64,000 nucleotides of DNA. Source: Larimichthys crocea (Eukaryota > Chordata > Actinopteri > Sciaenidae). A program made the position numbers and the translations under genes. Location: the NCBI RefSeq assembly GCF_000972845.2, contig NW_020852797.1:62001-126000 (forward strand), read 5' to 3'. How positions within the stretch are numbered: the first letter of the stretch is position 1; every line of letters starts with the position of its first letter. Of the stretch, positions 11,019-23,540 are shown one piece after another. The notes under the pieces are model-generated. The model was not told where the DNA came from, did not search any database, and saw only the letters and a list, made by a program, of their open reading frames with translations.

Positions 11019-11830
11019 GAAATCAACAAACGAGAAAAACACTTCCGTTTGTCCCGGTGTGCCAAATTGTGTAGCTGTGCATTCTGGGTAGTGGTAGGCC
11101 TTTCCACTATCCAAAACTTCGAATAAAGTTTATTTCTCAGGCTAGAAGGAGAAAACATACTGAGGGCCACAACATGAAGCTATCTTATTGTTGATTATCA
11201 GTGACACTTTGGCGTGTTTGTGCTGAGAACGTTGATGATATTATTAAAAGAAATCTTTAACAACCGAGAAAAACAGTTCCGGGCAGAGGGTCCTCGTTTG
11301 TCCAACATCAGATTGTAGCTCGCAAATCGTCAGTGGACGAGCATTCTGGGTAGTGTAGGCCTTTCCGCTATCCAAAACTTACGAATAAAAGTTTATTTCT
11401 CAGGCTAGAAGGAGAAAAAAAACATACTGGGGGGCCACAACATGAAGCTATCTTATTGTTGAATTATCAGTGACACTTTGGCGTGTTTGTGCTGAGAAAC
11501 GTTGATGATATTATTAAAAGAAATCCTTGACATAGTGAGAAAAACAGTTCCGGGCAGAGGGTCCTCGGTTGTCCAATCAGATTGTAGCTTGCAGCGTCAT
11601 GTATCGCTGTGGTCAGATTATTATTATTGGAGTGAATGGACGGCTGGAGCTCTGCTCTGAGCGTCTCTTACCAGCGCAAACGGATTATACTGGAGTCAAT
11701 GGACAACCCAGAGCGTTTCATACAGACGCGGAAGGGTACCTTTTACGTCGGTATCAGACGTCAAGGGGCGTGACAAATCGTCGGTATTTTACGCATTGGG
11801 AATGAGAACGGGTTGGGAATGACATGGTTA
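11019..11830 (+). repeat. Composite noncoding repeat, one and a half units
   Basis: Two successive versions of the same sequence: gcattctgggtagtg, then ggcctttccgctatccaaaa, then a conserved block ending with a cgttgatgatatt motif, at 11,078-11,270 and again at 11,341-11,530. The second continues into a unique half with ttattattattggagtgaa and ends at a block gacgtcaaggggcgtgacaa followed by atgagaacgggtt. Other copies lie at 23,541-23,960, 24,225-24,475 and 32,960-33,485. No protein is encoded. Confidence 0.8.
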
Positions 11831-13560
11831 GGTTTACCACTCATTTGACACACATGGGTAGGTTTTTCTTTCATGCCTAAGTGACCAGTAGAACCATCAT
11901 GAGGAACCATCATAAGGACTTCGGGATGGGACTTTATGGGCACTCTCACCTGCTGAAAAGGATTCCAACCCAGTTCAACAGCAGTTGGATGCCAGTTACG
12001 CACCAGATCATTAACTACATATTCAACTTAAAAAACAAATTGAAGTATTGGAATATTATTACAAAATGTATTTATAATTAAACCAACATTTTTATATTAT
12101 TCAGATGTCCCTCACACTAATTTAATAATTGCAAATATAAAATTTCACATTTTTGCTCCACAAAAACTGGAATGGGCTGTGTGTGGGCTGAATGTGATAG
12201 GGTTGAGACTAGAGTAACCGGATTGAAGAGACAAATATAATTTAACCTGTAAATAGTTGTTTTCTTTCAAATTTCAGATTGTTTAAATCTATATAGTTTA
12301 TTTTGCATTAAAATAACTATACATTTCTTCCCTTGAACTGCCAGTTCACTTTAAATTCTCCTCTCCCTCTGTCATGTCAGAGTCTCCAATAACTCCAGAA
12401 AAAGTCGCTGGATTTGTCGCTAGTCACTTTTTGGGAAAACACAAATGGTCTGAAAAGTCACTAAATATAGTGACAAAGTCACTAAGTTGTCAACACTGGA
12501 CTACTGATTAGTGTGTAAACAACTGAAGCAGCTGGGTTAGAGGTGGTGCACAGGTCTTAACCTGTGTGTCAGCTGTTGCAGTACATTGTGGGATTTGTAG
12601 TATGAGTGGTGGGAGTGCGATTTACCAGCGGGCCATTAATAATAGACGTATGACTCTGGTCCATGATTCATTTTCATGAATAAAAATGTTTCAAGAATGT
12701 CATGCTGATTTAAGCCCAGTCTAAAATGTCTAGTAGACCAATCAAGTCAGAATGAATAAAATATGATATCAGTAGTAGGCTTGGTTGGTCTCAGGTTTTT
12801 CCAATGAAGTCCAGGGAGAATATTAACCTTATGTGATTTTGCTTAAACCAACCGGCATTTGTCAACACGGCCAAGTTTTTAAAAAAAGTCTTTCCCTGAC
12901 GAGCGGCATGTCACTCATGCTATCATATCTGTATATTATGTTAATGAGGTAGCTAGACAGCTAATTCAGTCAGTAATGTGGCAGAAGTTCTTGAAAACTG
13001 TGCCAGCTGATCACAGTTGGATCACCTGCAACTGTAGAGATGTTTGATGGCTATCAACAGCTGCATTTATAGGGAGTCCTGCTTAGAGGCCAGAACCAAT
13101 CATTTTAGAAAAAAAGATATACTTTATTGATCCCACAATGGGGAAATTCTTTTTACACTATTTTTATATGCATTTTTTTGACCCAGACACACACATGCTG
13201 TACAACACTCAAAAAAAGCAAACTTGGTGTCTGTTACCTTATCCTAAGTCTAACATGTAGCTTCTATTTTATGAAATTATGTTTTGTGGTTGAACAGTTT
13301 TAAAACATGTAGTTTTAGCATAAAATGCAACAATTTAAAATTTACTAGAATAATTTATGTTAAAACAACCTAATTGTAATGCGTTAAGATTGCAAATCAA
13401 TTCTGCTTACAACTCCAGAGCAGTAGGTGGCAGTAATGTGCACATTCCTAATTAGTAGTGCTCCTCTCATTTGAAGGCCACGTTTAAAGGCTGCTGGTCA
13501 AAGGTTGTTGGTCAAAGGCACAGACATTAAAGGTCCCTGGCTCTGGCTAGCAAAGAGGAA
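11831..13560. other. Intergenic, no gene seen
   Basis: No supported coding region. A short block at 13,123-13,165 (ctttattgatcccacaatgg) looks like the 3' tail of a fish LINE or SINE. The segment acattgtgggatttgtagt at 12,583-12,601 resembles the binding site of the promoter factor ZNF143 in reverse orientation. Confidence 0.4.
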
Positions 13561-14100
13561 TTGTCACTTTGAGAAGAAATATCACGTATGGAAGAAGGTA
13601 AGTTGAATCCTTTACCATCCATAAAACAGAAAACAATACGGTTGCAGAAATGTTATCGACAGTTAGTTATTGTCCTTTTTTGCATTTTGGATGTTTTTAT
13701 TCGTTACTGGGCGTTTTATTATATTAATATATGTACGTGTATTAATATATCCGACTGTCACCATGCGCATAGCTAACTAAGCTCACGAGCTAGCATCCTG
13801 AGGTTGACGGCGTCGTTGACAACGCGCGTAACTCATTTTCAAACCCAGCAGCAGACGGTTGAATGTAGCTGCAGCATGAACATGAATAATAGCGGCGATA
13901 AATATTCCCCCAATCCGCATCTTGGCTTCGCGTGGAGTCCGCGGAAAGGGCACTTAACAGACATTAGCTCTACATTCGCGGGGTTTCTCTCTCCAATTAG
14001 CTCCTCCAGCTGGAGAGCGCTAACATAGCAGTTCCTCGCGCTGCGGATCTTTCCACATGTTCTTCACTGTGCTGACGAGGGAGCGAACGTGTGCTACATG
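13561..14100 (+). promoter_or_regulatory. CpG-richer segment, possible upstream exon or promoter
   Basis: CpG dinucleotides are locally frequent at 13,800-14,100 compared with the surroundings. ATGGAAGAAG at 13,588 is followed directly by a GTAAGT-type donor, which could be a short first exon reading toward the SAMD3-like gene at 14,766. No link between the two is visible beyond position and strand. Confidence 0.25.
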
Positions 14101-14112
14101 AGTGTACTTAGT

Positions 14113-14200
14113 GCTGGGCGGTATACCGGTTCATACCGAATACCGGTGTTTTTTTTTTTTATGATATGAATTTTTCATATACCCCAATACCGGTGAGTGT
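14113..14200. repeat. Short palindromic MITE-like repeat
   Basis: Contains ggtataccggttcataccg and a nearby second ataccggtg block, separated by a T run. Sequences with repeated ATACCGGT of this kind are common dispersed repeats in fish genomes. Exact ends were not determined. Confidence 0.4.
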
Positions 14201-14765
14201 GTAGTGTACAAAACGTTGGGAACGCAGAGCGACAGAACATTTTTGTTATTCAGGAGAGACTGTTTTTTATGGTTAAGAGCCTTTGAGCTCATGGCATGTC
14301 CAACCAAAGACATAGATTTTATTGAGCTTAGTGACCTAGCAGATGAGTACCCTCTGGCAGACTACTTTGTTGGGTCTCTCAGAATGGGGACATTAAAAAG
14401 ACACATGCATATATAAGGTAAGATGACATTCTGATTTAAAATTTTATTTTATTTGGACTGTCACTTATAGACTTATCTAAACAGTGCATAAACTAGCCTG
14501 AAAATAGATCAACTGGTGAAGAAGAAAATTACATTAAATGCAGTATCAAACTGGCAATATCATGGACTAGGTCTTAGTGACATTGGAAAAAGTAACCTTA
14601 CAGTATCTTATGTCCTTGGAAGTCTTTTTGCTATTTTAACAAAAATATTTTGATCAATTTGTTACACCCTGTAGTTTTCCTATTAAATGAGACTCTTACC
14701 TTTCTGTCTAAAATGTTTTTTTTATATATGTATTTATATGTGTTTGTGTGTGTTTTTATTCACAG

Positions 14766-17439
14766 ACTATTGTGAAATGGCTGCTCCAGTGAAACTCCGA
14801 GTGATCCTCGGGGAAAACGATTCCTGAGAGATGGGATTCCAGAGACTGTTGATGAACTTGTTCAGAACATAAAAAGACAGTGTTGGATAGAGGACCACTT
14901 CAGGCTGCAATTTATGGATGCTGAGTTTGGCAATGAATTTACCAACTTGACTTCAATGTCAGAGATCCAGGACAAAAGTACCTTAAAGCTTGTCTTTGAT
15001 TCAACCGCCTCTGCCCTGCCTGATGGCTCACACCCCCGACCCTACTCCACCCCTGCCACATCAGGGTCCGGTGAGTCATCACTTTCATCTGGTAGCTTGT
15101 GTGATACAGACATTTTGTCTTCTCCTGAGTCCACCCCTTCAAGATCCTCTGGATGGCCTGTTGTTTTTCTTGTTCCTCGATTCCCATATGATTGTGAACT
15201 GCAGCTGGACATAGCCAATGCTGCATTCAAAGAAAGCGGAACTTTGTTGAATCCAGACATGAGACTTATAACTGCCAGTTGACAGTTTAGCTGAAGAAAT
15301 TGTTCAATACAAAGTGTACCCCTCAGACAATGAGTTTGAGGAGGTTGCTGAAGCCCTTGTGTCATCCCATCCATGTTTGAAAGAGCCAGGCTCTGCCACT
15401 GGATATGGTGGCTGGAAAGTAAGCTTAAAATACAAACTTGCTAACTACAGGAGGAAGCTCAAGCGGCTTGGATGTCCAGAGGTTGAACTGAATTCCCTGA
15501 CAAATAAACCTGCAGAAAAATGCAGTCCTGTTTATGGCGTGAAGAAGCCCAGAAGAGCCGAGGTAAATTACTGCCCCACCTACCCATCTGGTGAATCCGC
15601 AGAGACACTTGAAAAGATAAGAGAGACCCTGCTTTTAGAAGTAAAGAAAAGAAACAATGAGGACACAGTGGCAGCAATGATGGAGAAGACCTTTGCACAC
15701 CGAAGGCAAGAAGTTATTTGTGATGCACCCTTGATTGCTGATTTCAAAACCAGATGGCCGGCTCTCTTCTGTGTACGTGAGGTAGGTGAATAAATGCCCA
15801 GCGCTCATTCAATTTGATTGAAATATGTCGTCTTCATTTAATATGTACAGTGTGATTTATATCAGCCAACATAATGTGGGCAAGTCATTTCAATGCTATG
15901 ATAGTCAAATTTGCTTTTGTGTACTCTTTTTGTCCTGTTTAAGCTAACTGCTGAATTTAAGAGGGATACAACCGTCAGTTTGCTGTCAAAGTTCTTCTCC
16001 AAGCTGGATGCTCACTCTTCAAACTTGATGAGGGTGTTTGGCAACAAAGGTGGCGTTCAAGGAAGAAAGATTAGGAGCATCATGATACCCATCACGCAGG
16101 TATGATAACAGAAAAAAAATAGAAACTGTCAAAACTGTACTGCTTTAATATTTTAAACTTAATGCTTGAAATTTAAAGAGGAAATGTCAGAGGGATGGAG
16201 AGAAATAAAACTAGATGGAGAGGGGGTAATGTACTTTTTTGAAGAAGGATTTGATAAAATGTGAACCTTGGGCAGATGTGACAATGTCCACTGATGTTAC
16301 AATGGTAGTTACTGTTTCTTGGGACCACATGCTTTCATTTGACATATTTCTATGATTAGATGTCTTGCTTGGACATAAAACCAATGCACCCATGGATATT
16401 GTAAGTTCATATACCATAAAAATTGTCAATAAAGATTGTTACATTTGAAAGTTTAATTCAGTGTTTTGTTTGTGAAATGTTCTTTTTTATTGTCCTCTGA
16501 CTCAGACGGATGCCATTGATGTCAGAAGAGAGTGCATCATCAAAGCCCTGTGTGTGTACCTAAATGAAGAGCCCGAGAACCTTGTGAAAGATTACATGGT
16601 ATGTAATTTAGTGTGTCTGTGTGTTTAAAAATGGGACTGGTATAACATATCTTTACATATATACAGGTACTACTCGGAAAATTTGAATATTATTAGTCTG
16701 TGGGGCATTGCCAAGAGAAAGATGAACAGGGAGAGACCAAACAATAAAGAAGAGCTCTTCCATAACACCTGAGATATGCCACAACCTGGTAGCATCCATG
16801 CCACGCTGGATTAAGGCAGTCATTCATGCAAAAGGGGCCCCAACCAAGTACTAAGTACAGATGCAAAATTTTACTTTCAGAGGCCTGACATTTTTGTATT
16901 TAAAATCCTTTTTTTTATTGATTTCAAGCAATATTCTAATTTTCTGAGTTTTTGAATTTGAGGTTTTCTGACGCTGCAAGTCCTAATGAGCAGAATCAAA
17001 ACAAATAAAAGCTTGAAATATCTCACTTTGCATGTAATGAGTCTATAAAATGTATTGGTTTCACATTTTATGTTGTATTGCCTGAATAAAACAACTTTTA
17101 CACAATATTCTAATTTTCCGAGTAGTACCTGTATATCCTCTATTTCCCCCTTTTTTCTGTAAAGAACACAGATGGGAAAAGCAGTGAAGCTGCAATGATG
17201 GAGACCACATTTGGAATCATTGTCATTCGCAAGGAAGGCGCAGAGCCAGATGTTGCACCCGAAGATGTGGGTATTGTTCTGGAGGGTGTGCAAGTTCTGG
17301 ATGAGCTGGGAAACGTACCACTTGCCGTGGTGATGTTGTTTGCCCTTGTATATGCTCTTAACCTAAGCTACCCGCCAGAGCTGAGATACACCTTGGAAGC
17401 TTTGCAGAAGATCATCATGGAGCTTGATGGAAACTACAG
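14766..17439 (+). CDS. SAMD3-like protein of the expanded fish family, four exons seen
   Basis: Exons at 14,766-15,781, 15,944-16,099, 16,506-16,598 and 17,165-17,439, all with AG acceptors and GT donors. The start ATG at 14,777 follows MAAPVKLRVILG. The product has an N-terminal ubiquitin-like or PB1-like region (FRLQFMDAEFGNEF, TLKLVF), a serine/proline-rich linker, a central domain with YKVYPSDNEF, HPCLKEPGSATGYGGWK and KKPRRAEVNYCPTYPSGE, then YLNEEPENLVKDYM and a hydrophobic C-terminal part (ALVYALNLSYPPELRYTLE). I recognise this order from fish proteins annotated as sterile alpha motif domain-containing protein 3-like; no SAM domain is visible here. Two one-base shifts lie in exon 1, at about 14,822 and 15,282. 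A last short exon is not found. Function of the family is unknown to me. Confidence 0.6.
16664..17131. mobile_element. Tc1/mariner-type MITE inside the last visible intron
   Basis: 468 bases with inverted ends caggtactactcggaaaat at 16,664 and its complement ending at 17,131, flanked by TA on both sides (16,662-16,663 and 17,132-17,133). The inner part contains decayed sequence but no transposase. It sits between exons 3 and 4 of the SAMD3-like gene and leaves both splice sites intact. Confidence 0.9.
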
Positions 17440-18993
17440 GTAGGGGTTACTCTTATGGGAAGGTATTTGAACCCTTTTGACTATTTAGTGTATTTACTAA
17501 AAGGGCAAGCTGCGTTATTGCTTTAATACTTCCAGCTGTTGCTATTTTGGGGTTACAAAGTACAATGTTTTGAAATGTTTCTTTAAACAAAGGTAAGGTT
17601 ATAAAAAAAGGTGAAAAGTGTTATTTTCAAAAGAAAACTATTTTGTATAACACTTGAGATATAAGGATGCACAATGCTGTATTTTCAGTTTGTTCCCAAA
17701 CATTTTTCTTTGCACTCAGTTGCCAGGACCACTTTCTGCATATAACTTTGTAACCAGCTTTGATTTGTTTTTTGGTAATGTGAAAGCTCTAAATATAGAC
17801 ACCTAATGTTGGTTGTTAAATGTTTTTATCTATGTGTATAAGAATGTATTTTGCAAACTGATTTCTCAAAAGCCACATGAGCTTTTATGGCTACCTAGCA
17901 GAATCCAGAAATGTTCTGTTTCTGTAGATTTGATGTAGCATATGAGCTGTTAACTGGGGGCAATCTTGTCAATGGGCTCCAATTTTCTAACTCAGCTTGT
18001 TACAATTTTTGCTTGTCTATCTGTTGGTTTTTTTTACAGACATGACATAATGCAGACTGTTGGACACTGTAGTTTTAGGCTGTGTTGTTTGTTGTATTTT
18101 CAGGTAAAGTGATTCCAACAAATCCAATTTGCTTTGTGTTTTTCTTTCCCAAACTTGACACCAGCTTGGGGTATATAGGATGACATTTAAGTTTAAATTG
18201 CTGAATATGTATATGTTAAAAATGATTAATTTTCTAAATAATTACTATTTCATATGATGAAGGTTATCTCTAAACCACTTCAACCTAACTTTGTTTTGTT
18301 GGCTCAGCACAATTAATTTATGTACTGTACTATTTTAAAAAGTAGTTATTACTACCCTATTAAATTAAGTAACTCTTAATCATGTCATACAAGTTTAAAT
18401 AGCCCAAGAAAATTATGTTCATATGTTACATTTACCGTTACAAATCTAGTTGGACTGACCCCTGGTAATTAAGTAACAGTAACGCAAATACATCATGTTG
18501 ACCCATCATATTTACATTTTGTTTACTCCACATACTTGTTTCTCGCTAAATTAAAGCATTTTATTTAGGTGGAAATTATTTCCATAATTTTATTACGTTC
18601 CGGGAACAAGTTATTTTTTTGAGTGAAGGGCTCAGAGATGCAATTATGGAGAGAGATGGTGGAGTGATGGGCTTCTATATTTGGTCCATGCAGGAATTTA
18701 ACCAGTTCCCAAGCCAAGTGAATTAATAACTGGAAAAATTCATTGTAGCAGTGGGATCTGATATTGTGAAGATTCAGTATCTTCAATCTGGCAACCCGCC
18801 AGATCTATATAACTCCCAAAACAGAGTAAAAGTAACACTAATGGATTAGACAAATAACACTGCTGAGTAACATGTTTACTATTTGGGAAGTGTTCATTTC
18901 ACTACCAAAAGTGTCAAGGTATCACTGAAAAATCTTTGAGAGAAATTAATTTTTTTTATATAATAATTGTACCACTGCAAAGTCAGAGCCACA
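17440..18993. other. No gene recognised
   Basis: AT-rich sequence downstream of the last visible exon of the SAMD3-like gene. It may hold the rest of the gene's final intron and a short terminal exon, which I could not identify. No transposon ends were recognised. Confidence 0.4.
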
Positions 18994-19001
18994 TTAATAC
19001 A

Positions 19002-21321
19002 CAGGGGTGCACATAACTGGTACGCAGGTACGCATGCGCAACAAAAATCACCAATGCGTAATGCCACTTGAGTTACTACCGCGCTTTTGAGTACTGACCA
19101 TCCACAGGATCCTCTTGACTTCTCCCGTCCTCAACTTACACTCAACTGTTGCTTGATGTCGAAAAAAAAACAAACCACAGTAAGCAGCTTCTTTGGTGTT
19201 TCGCCACCTACAAAGAAACGCCAACTGGAGCCAGAGCCCAAAAAAAGATTATTTTCTGAAAAGTGGCTACAAGATGTGCCGTGGCTTGAAGCTAACGATG
19301 AGCGCACTGAAATGTGGTGCAAGATTTGCCGCGCACATCCCCAGCTAGCAGATAAAACAGGTGCGTTTTATAAAGGCTCTAAGAATTTCAACCACCCGTT
19401 ATTTAGCAAACATGAAAAGAGCAAGGAGCACACTAATGTGGCCCAAACCATTGCTAATAAACAAGCTAGCCAAGAAGAAAAAGCCAGTCGTCCACTTAGC
19501 AGGTGGCGAGAAAAGCTAACGGAAGAACAACGGCAAGCTCTGTTTAATATTTTTCTATTGGCCTTTCATAAAGCCAAACATGCACGTCCCATGTCTTCGT
19601 TTTCTGAGGATATTCCTTTACTGAAGCGGCTAGGAGTAAATGTCGGAGCTGCTTATCATTCACGTGAAGGGGGGACACGGATTATGCAGACCATTGCTCA
19701 CACAATTAGCAGTGAAGTACAAGCAAAGTTGCAGACTGCTGACTTTTGGGGGCTGCTTTTCGATGGATCTGAAGACATCACAAAAACAGAGCAGGAAATC
19801 GTTTACATTGTGTCTGTGTCCAGCAATGGAGAGTTTTCGTCAGACTTTATTGGATTGATTGAACTGGGTGCTGACCGAACCGCGCAGGCAATAACAGATG
19901 GACTAGTGAAGCTTTTCAAGGACACGGGCTTGGATGACTGGACAACAAAGTTGGTCGCTGTGTGCACAGACGGTGCAGCTGTCAACGTCGGAGTGTACAA
20001 CGGCGTTGTGCCAAAACTACGGGCACTTGCAGCGGTTGGAGACTCCCTTGTGCACATTCTGTGCACTGCTCACACGCTGGAGAATTGCGCAAAATCAGCT
20101 GATCGCAACGTTCCATACTGTCAGACATTCAATCGCTCTGTGGTCAGGTTGCTGCAGTTTTATTTACAAAAAGGTGGCGCAAAAAAAACTGCTGCACTGA
20201 AGAAGCTATGTGAAGAAAACGGGATCTCATTTGTGAAACTGGGTAAGTTTCATAATATCAGGTGGTCTGCATGGAGGCATGAAATACTGTTAAAATGTCA
20301 AGACTATTGCCAGCCATTAAAATGCAATTGGCTACTAGTGATAACAATGACTTGCAGCATATCTACACAGAGCGTTTTCAGTGCTTTCTGTCACACATGC
20401 TTGACATTGGCAACATTTTGAAGACCACATCAATTAGATTTCAGAAGGAAAAGCTGACCATTGGAGAATGTAAGGATGAACTCATGCTGGCCATTGGACA
20501 GTTCAGACTTCTGCTTGATGATGAAGGCCACAGTGCACACACTTTTTCTAATGCAGATGCTGACAGAGACAAGACAAACTTACTTAGGGGGTTAATTGAA
20601 GAGTTTGAAATCAGATGATGACTCCCTGAAGTCTTGTGATCATTTCTTAGTATTTGATCCTTCAACATGGCCTCGGGAAATGCAAGACCTCCACAGTTTT
20701 GGAAACACAACAGTTCGCAGCATTCTCAAAAAATATGAGGCCACCTTGCAACTTGACAAAGACATCACTCTGACAGAATGGATGCGTTTAAAGCAGGCAG
20801 CAAAACGCCTGGGAGCCTCCTCTGTGTATGACTTAGTCCAAATAGTAAATAATACCCTGGAAGTACCCTGGATGCGTACTCCAACATCAACAAGTTGGTT
20901 AAGCTGTCTCTTACACTGCCTTTGAGCAGTGCAGCTTGTGAGAGAGGATTTTCACATCTGAACATAATAAAAACCAAGTACAGGTCTCGCCTGTCCCATG
21001 CTCGTCTCTCTGCCTTGATGCAAATTCACCTGTCGAAGCAGACCACTGAGACATATGACCCAAAGCCAGCTGTTGACCTGTGGATGGAGACAGCTAATCG
21101 GAGGCTCAACCAAGGACAAGGATGTGCATCTGCATCATCATCTACCATGCAGGAAGCTGAAGCAGAGACCAGTGGGGGAGACACTGAGGAGGACAATGGG
21201 GGCGACATTGCGGAGGACAGTGAGGAAGACCTTTAAGACTTCTAACATATGAGGTGAGTACCAAACACCATCTCCTGGTACTCACCTGAGTAACTCACTG
21301 AAAAAGTTATGTGCACCCCTG
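19002..21321 (+). mobile_element. Complete hAT DNA transposon with TIRs and 8-bp duplication
   Basis: Perfect 17-bp inverted ends: caggggtgcacataact at 19,002-19,018 and its complement at 21,305-21,321. The flanking 8 bases ttaataca are duplicated exactly at 18,994-19,001 and 21,322-21,329. An 8-bp duplication is the hAT hallmark and agrees with the transposase inside. The perfect repeats and duplication point to a fairly recent insertion. Confidence 0.95.
19156..21236 (+). pseudogene. hAT transposase with BED/TTF-type zinc finger, frameshifted
   Basis: ATG at 19,156 (MSKKKQTTVSSFFG) is the first credible start. Residues 40-110 form a TTF-type or BED-like zinc finger (WCKICRAHP, then KSKEH). 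The catalytic region follows with DFWGLLFDGSEDI, VAVCTDGAAVNVG and the helical insertion. The C-terminal dimerisation domain is clear: LPLSSAACERGFSHLN, then RSRLSHARLSALM. The tail is acidic. The protein is of the kind seen in ZNF862- or KIAA1586-like hAT derivatives. The frame changes at about 20,300, 20,610 and 20,870, so the copy cannot make the full protein as written. Given the young look of the ends, sequence error is an alternative to decay. Confidence 0.85.
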
Positions 21322-21782
21322 TTAATACACACCTTTCCATTAAAACTCACCTCCATTCATGGCTTCCTCCATCATCCACCCACATTCATACCCTACTCCA
21401 ATGGAAATAACCCACTGATCCGCGCGCAGTTTGAATCCGTCCTCCAGGAAGGGCATTTATGATGAGTGCAAGTCACCAGTGAGGGGAAAAGGAGGAGAGT
21501 CAAAGGGAGAGTCCGTGAGGAAAAGAGTGTCCGCGACTTTAAACGTGTGGTGTATTCAGTCCCGTCAGCACGATTTGCCTGTTGGATGTTCATTCCCTGT
21601 CAGGCCCAGAAATGCACGGGATACATTTCAAAATAAAACTGCAGACCTCCACTGTTGAAGTCCCTACCGCCGCAGGCTCCACTCTCAGGACCGGAAATGC
21701 AAATGATACATTTCAAAATAAAATTGTGAATTTGTGAATGCACTTCCGGTTAAATAGTTTTCGTCACAAATCAATTAATTAG

Positions 21783-22491
21783 TGTTACGACGATATATAA
21801 AGGGGTATGAAAAGAAGTAACATAAAACCAGATTTTAAGGTTAATAAACAAAAGTATTTTATTAAATGAAAGTTCAGATCGTTTTAAACAAAAGGAGGTG
21901 AGGCAAAAGGGAACAAAGGGCGAGCGAGTGCTGTTAAACGAACAACCAAATATAACAAAAAGAGAACTCTAAACAGAGCCCATTTTCATCTAAGTAGCAA
22001 ACAAAACGAGAAAGAAAAACCTCACTAACTAAGCTACTATCTAATAACAAAAAACACATCAAGAACAGCACTCCTAAACTAATGGGTCCAACAGAAATCT
22101 TCTCACGTGTAATCAGTAAATCAAACTAAACCCTGCCCAGTCCCAGACGAAATCAAACACCAAAACCTCCACAGTTACGGAATATACACAAACGAGTATC
22201 ATCAGATACGTATAAACGAGGCGAGCTCACGAACACCACACAAACAACGAGTGAAGCTGCCACGATGCGGCTGCCGTTTAAATGCCCGTGATGCTGCTGC
22301 GTGGGCCCTCTCATTGGCGGCGCGGAAAGGATGCTGCACCAATCCTGCACAGCCACAGACGTGTTGTCCCCGCCTCCTCCAGTTGGGGCCAACCAGGGAC
22401 CGGGAACCGCACACCTGCATTTACCTAGGGGAAAAACACTACCCACACCCACACCCACACACACGCGTGGGGCGAAATGGCGACAGTAGCA
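21783..22491. mobile_element. Solo LTR, 709 bp, with 5-bp duplication
   Basis: Begins tgttacgac and ends cagtagca, so it has the TG...CA ends of an LTR. The 5-base target attag occurs on both sides (21,778-21,782 and 22,492-22,496). It shares its start, an aagtaacataaaa block and the following A-rich region with the LTR at 48,487-49,073. No internal retroelement genes adjoin it. Five-base duplications fit a Ty3/Gypsy-like or retrovirus-like family. Confidence 0.75.
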
Positions 22492-22496
22492 ATTAG

Positions 22497-22890
22497 TAAA
22501 CAATGATATCAAATCTTTCAATTCCTGGTCTATTATATATATTGTTTTTATAGTAAACTTTTGTTTGGTCAGTGCACACATTTTCTCTTAAGCTATTACT
22601 CATATTCATAAGCCAACATTGTGTACTATACAGAGTACTTCACTGCCTTTTCATTATCATTTAATTTGACTTTTTGCACTGCTCTTTTTCTATATATTTG
22701 TTTTTATATTAGTTTTTCTGTTGTATTATTCTGTATTTTTATTCTTAACCACCATAAATTTCACGTTTGGTTCTATGTCTATGCTAAATATATGCTTGTG
22801 CTGCTAGAACACCTAAGGACCACTAAATACTACCCTAACTCTTGAAATCTACAGTATAATCCAAGTCAAATTATTAAGTGATCAATGAGA

Positions 22891-22921
<31 letters not shown>

Positions 22922-23540
22922 CCCTTTACTCTCAAAGTCACTCAGTGTGACATTCACAATATGCCAGATAATTAAAAAAAAAAGCTTCGGTATCAAGTTT
23001 CTATGTGGCTAGAAGTGGAGTCAGTCTTATAAGTCTGTCTCTTGCAAGAGACCTCATCCATGATTAAACTTGAGCTGAAGCTTGAGTCAGAAGCAGTAGA
23101 CAGCGATCACTCAGAAAATTCTAAAGGAATAAGAAAAGATTTTATTCTGTTGGCTGTAGAGAGCATGATTTTACTTGCCTTTATATCTCACTGTCATTTG
23201 AAAAAAACTGTCAGCACCACATTGCCACTGAATATTTCTACATCAACTGTCTCTGTTGCATCCTTGTATATAACTTGGGCATCAGGCCAAATCTGACTGA
23301 AAAAGATGAGATGTACTCCTGAAGTCGGCACACTCTCTTGTCCGAGAATCACTGATTATGGAAAATACAGTTATCCACTGCTGTATAACCATTACATGGA
23401 CCTTGTCGGGTTGCACAATTCATCGATTTCAGAATATGGCCTTGTGGAGGGGGCGTGGTGCATCAGCTGCAAGAGAGCTATTCCGAGACCTGTTCAGTTA
23501 ACTAATCACTCTTCCTTTTAACAGTAGCATGCTGGACTGG
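22497..23540. other. Intergenic with (AC)n tract, no gene seen
   Basis: Contains an (AC)n microsatellite at about 22,891-22,918. An 84-codon open frame at 23,042-23,296 has no features I recognise and is likely chance. Confidence 0.4.

Noticed and set aside
11569..11805. 78-codon open frame, also seen at 23,551-23,787
   Set aside because: It recurs because the composite repeat recurs; the third copy at 32,960-33,485 breaks it and no domain is visible.
19087..19155. Earlier start of the hAT transposase at 19,087
   Set aside because: The codon there is TTG; the first ATG in frame is at 19,156.
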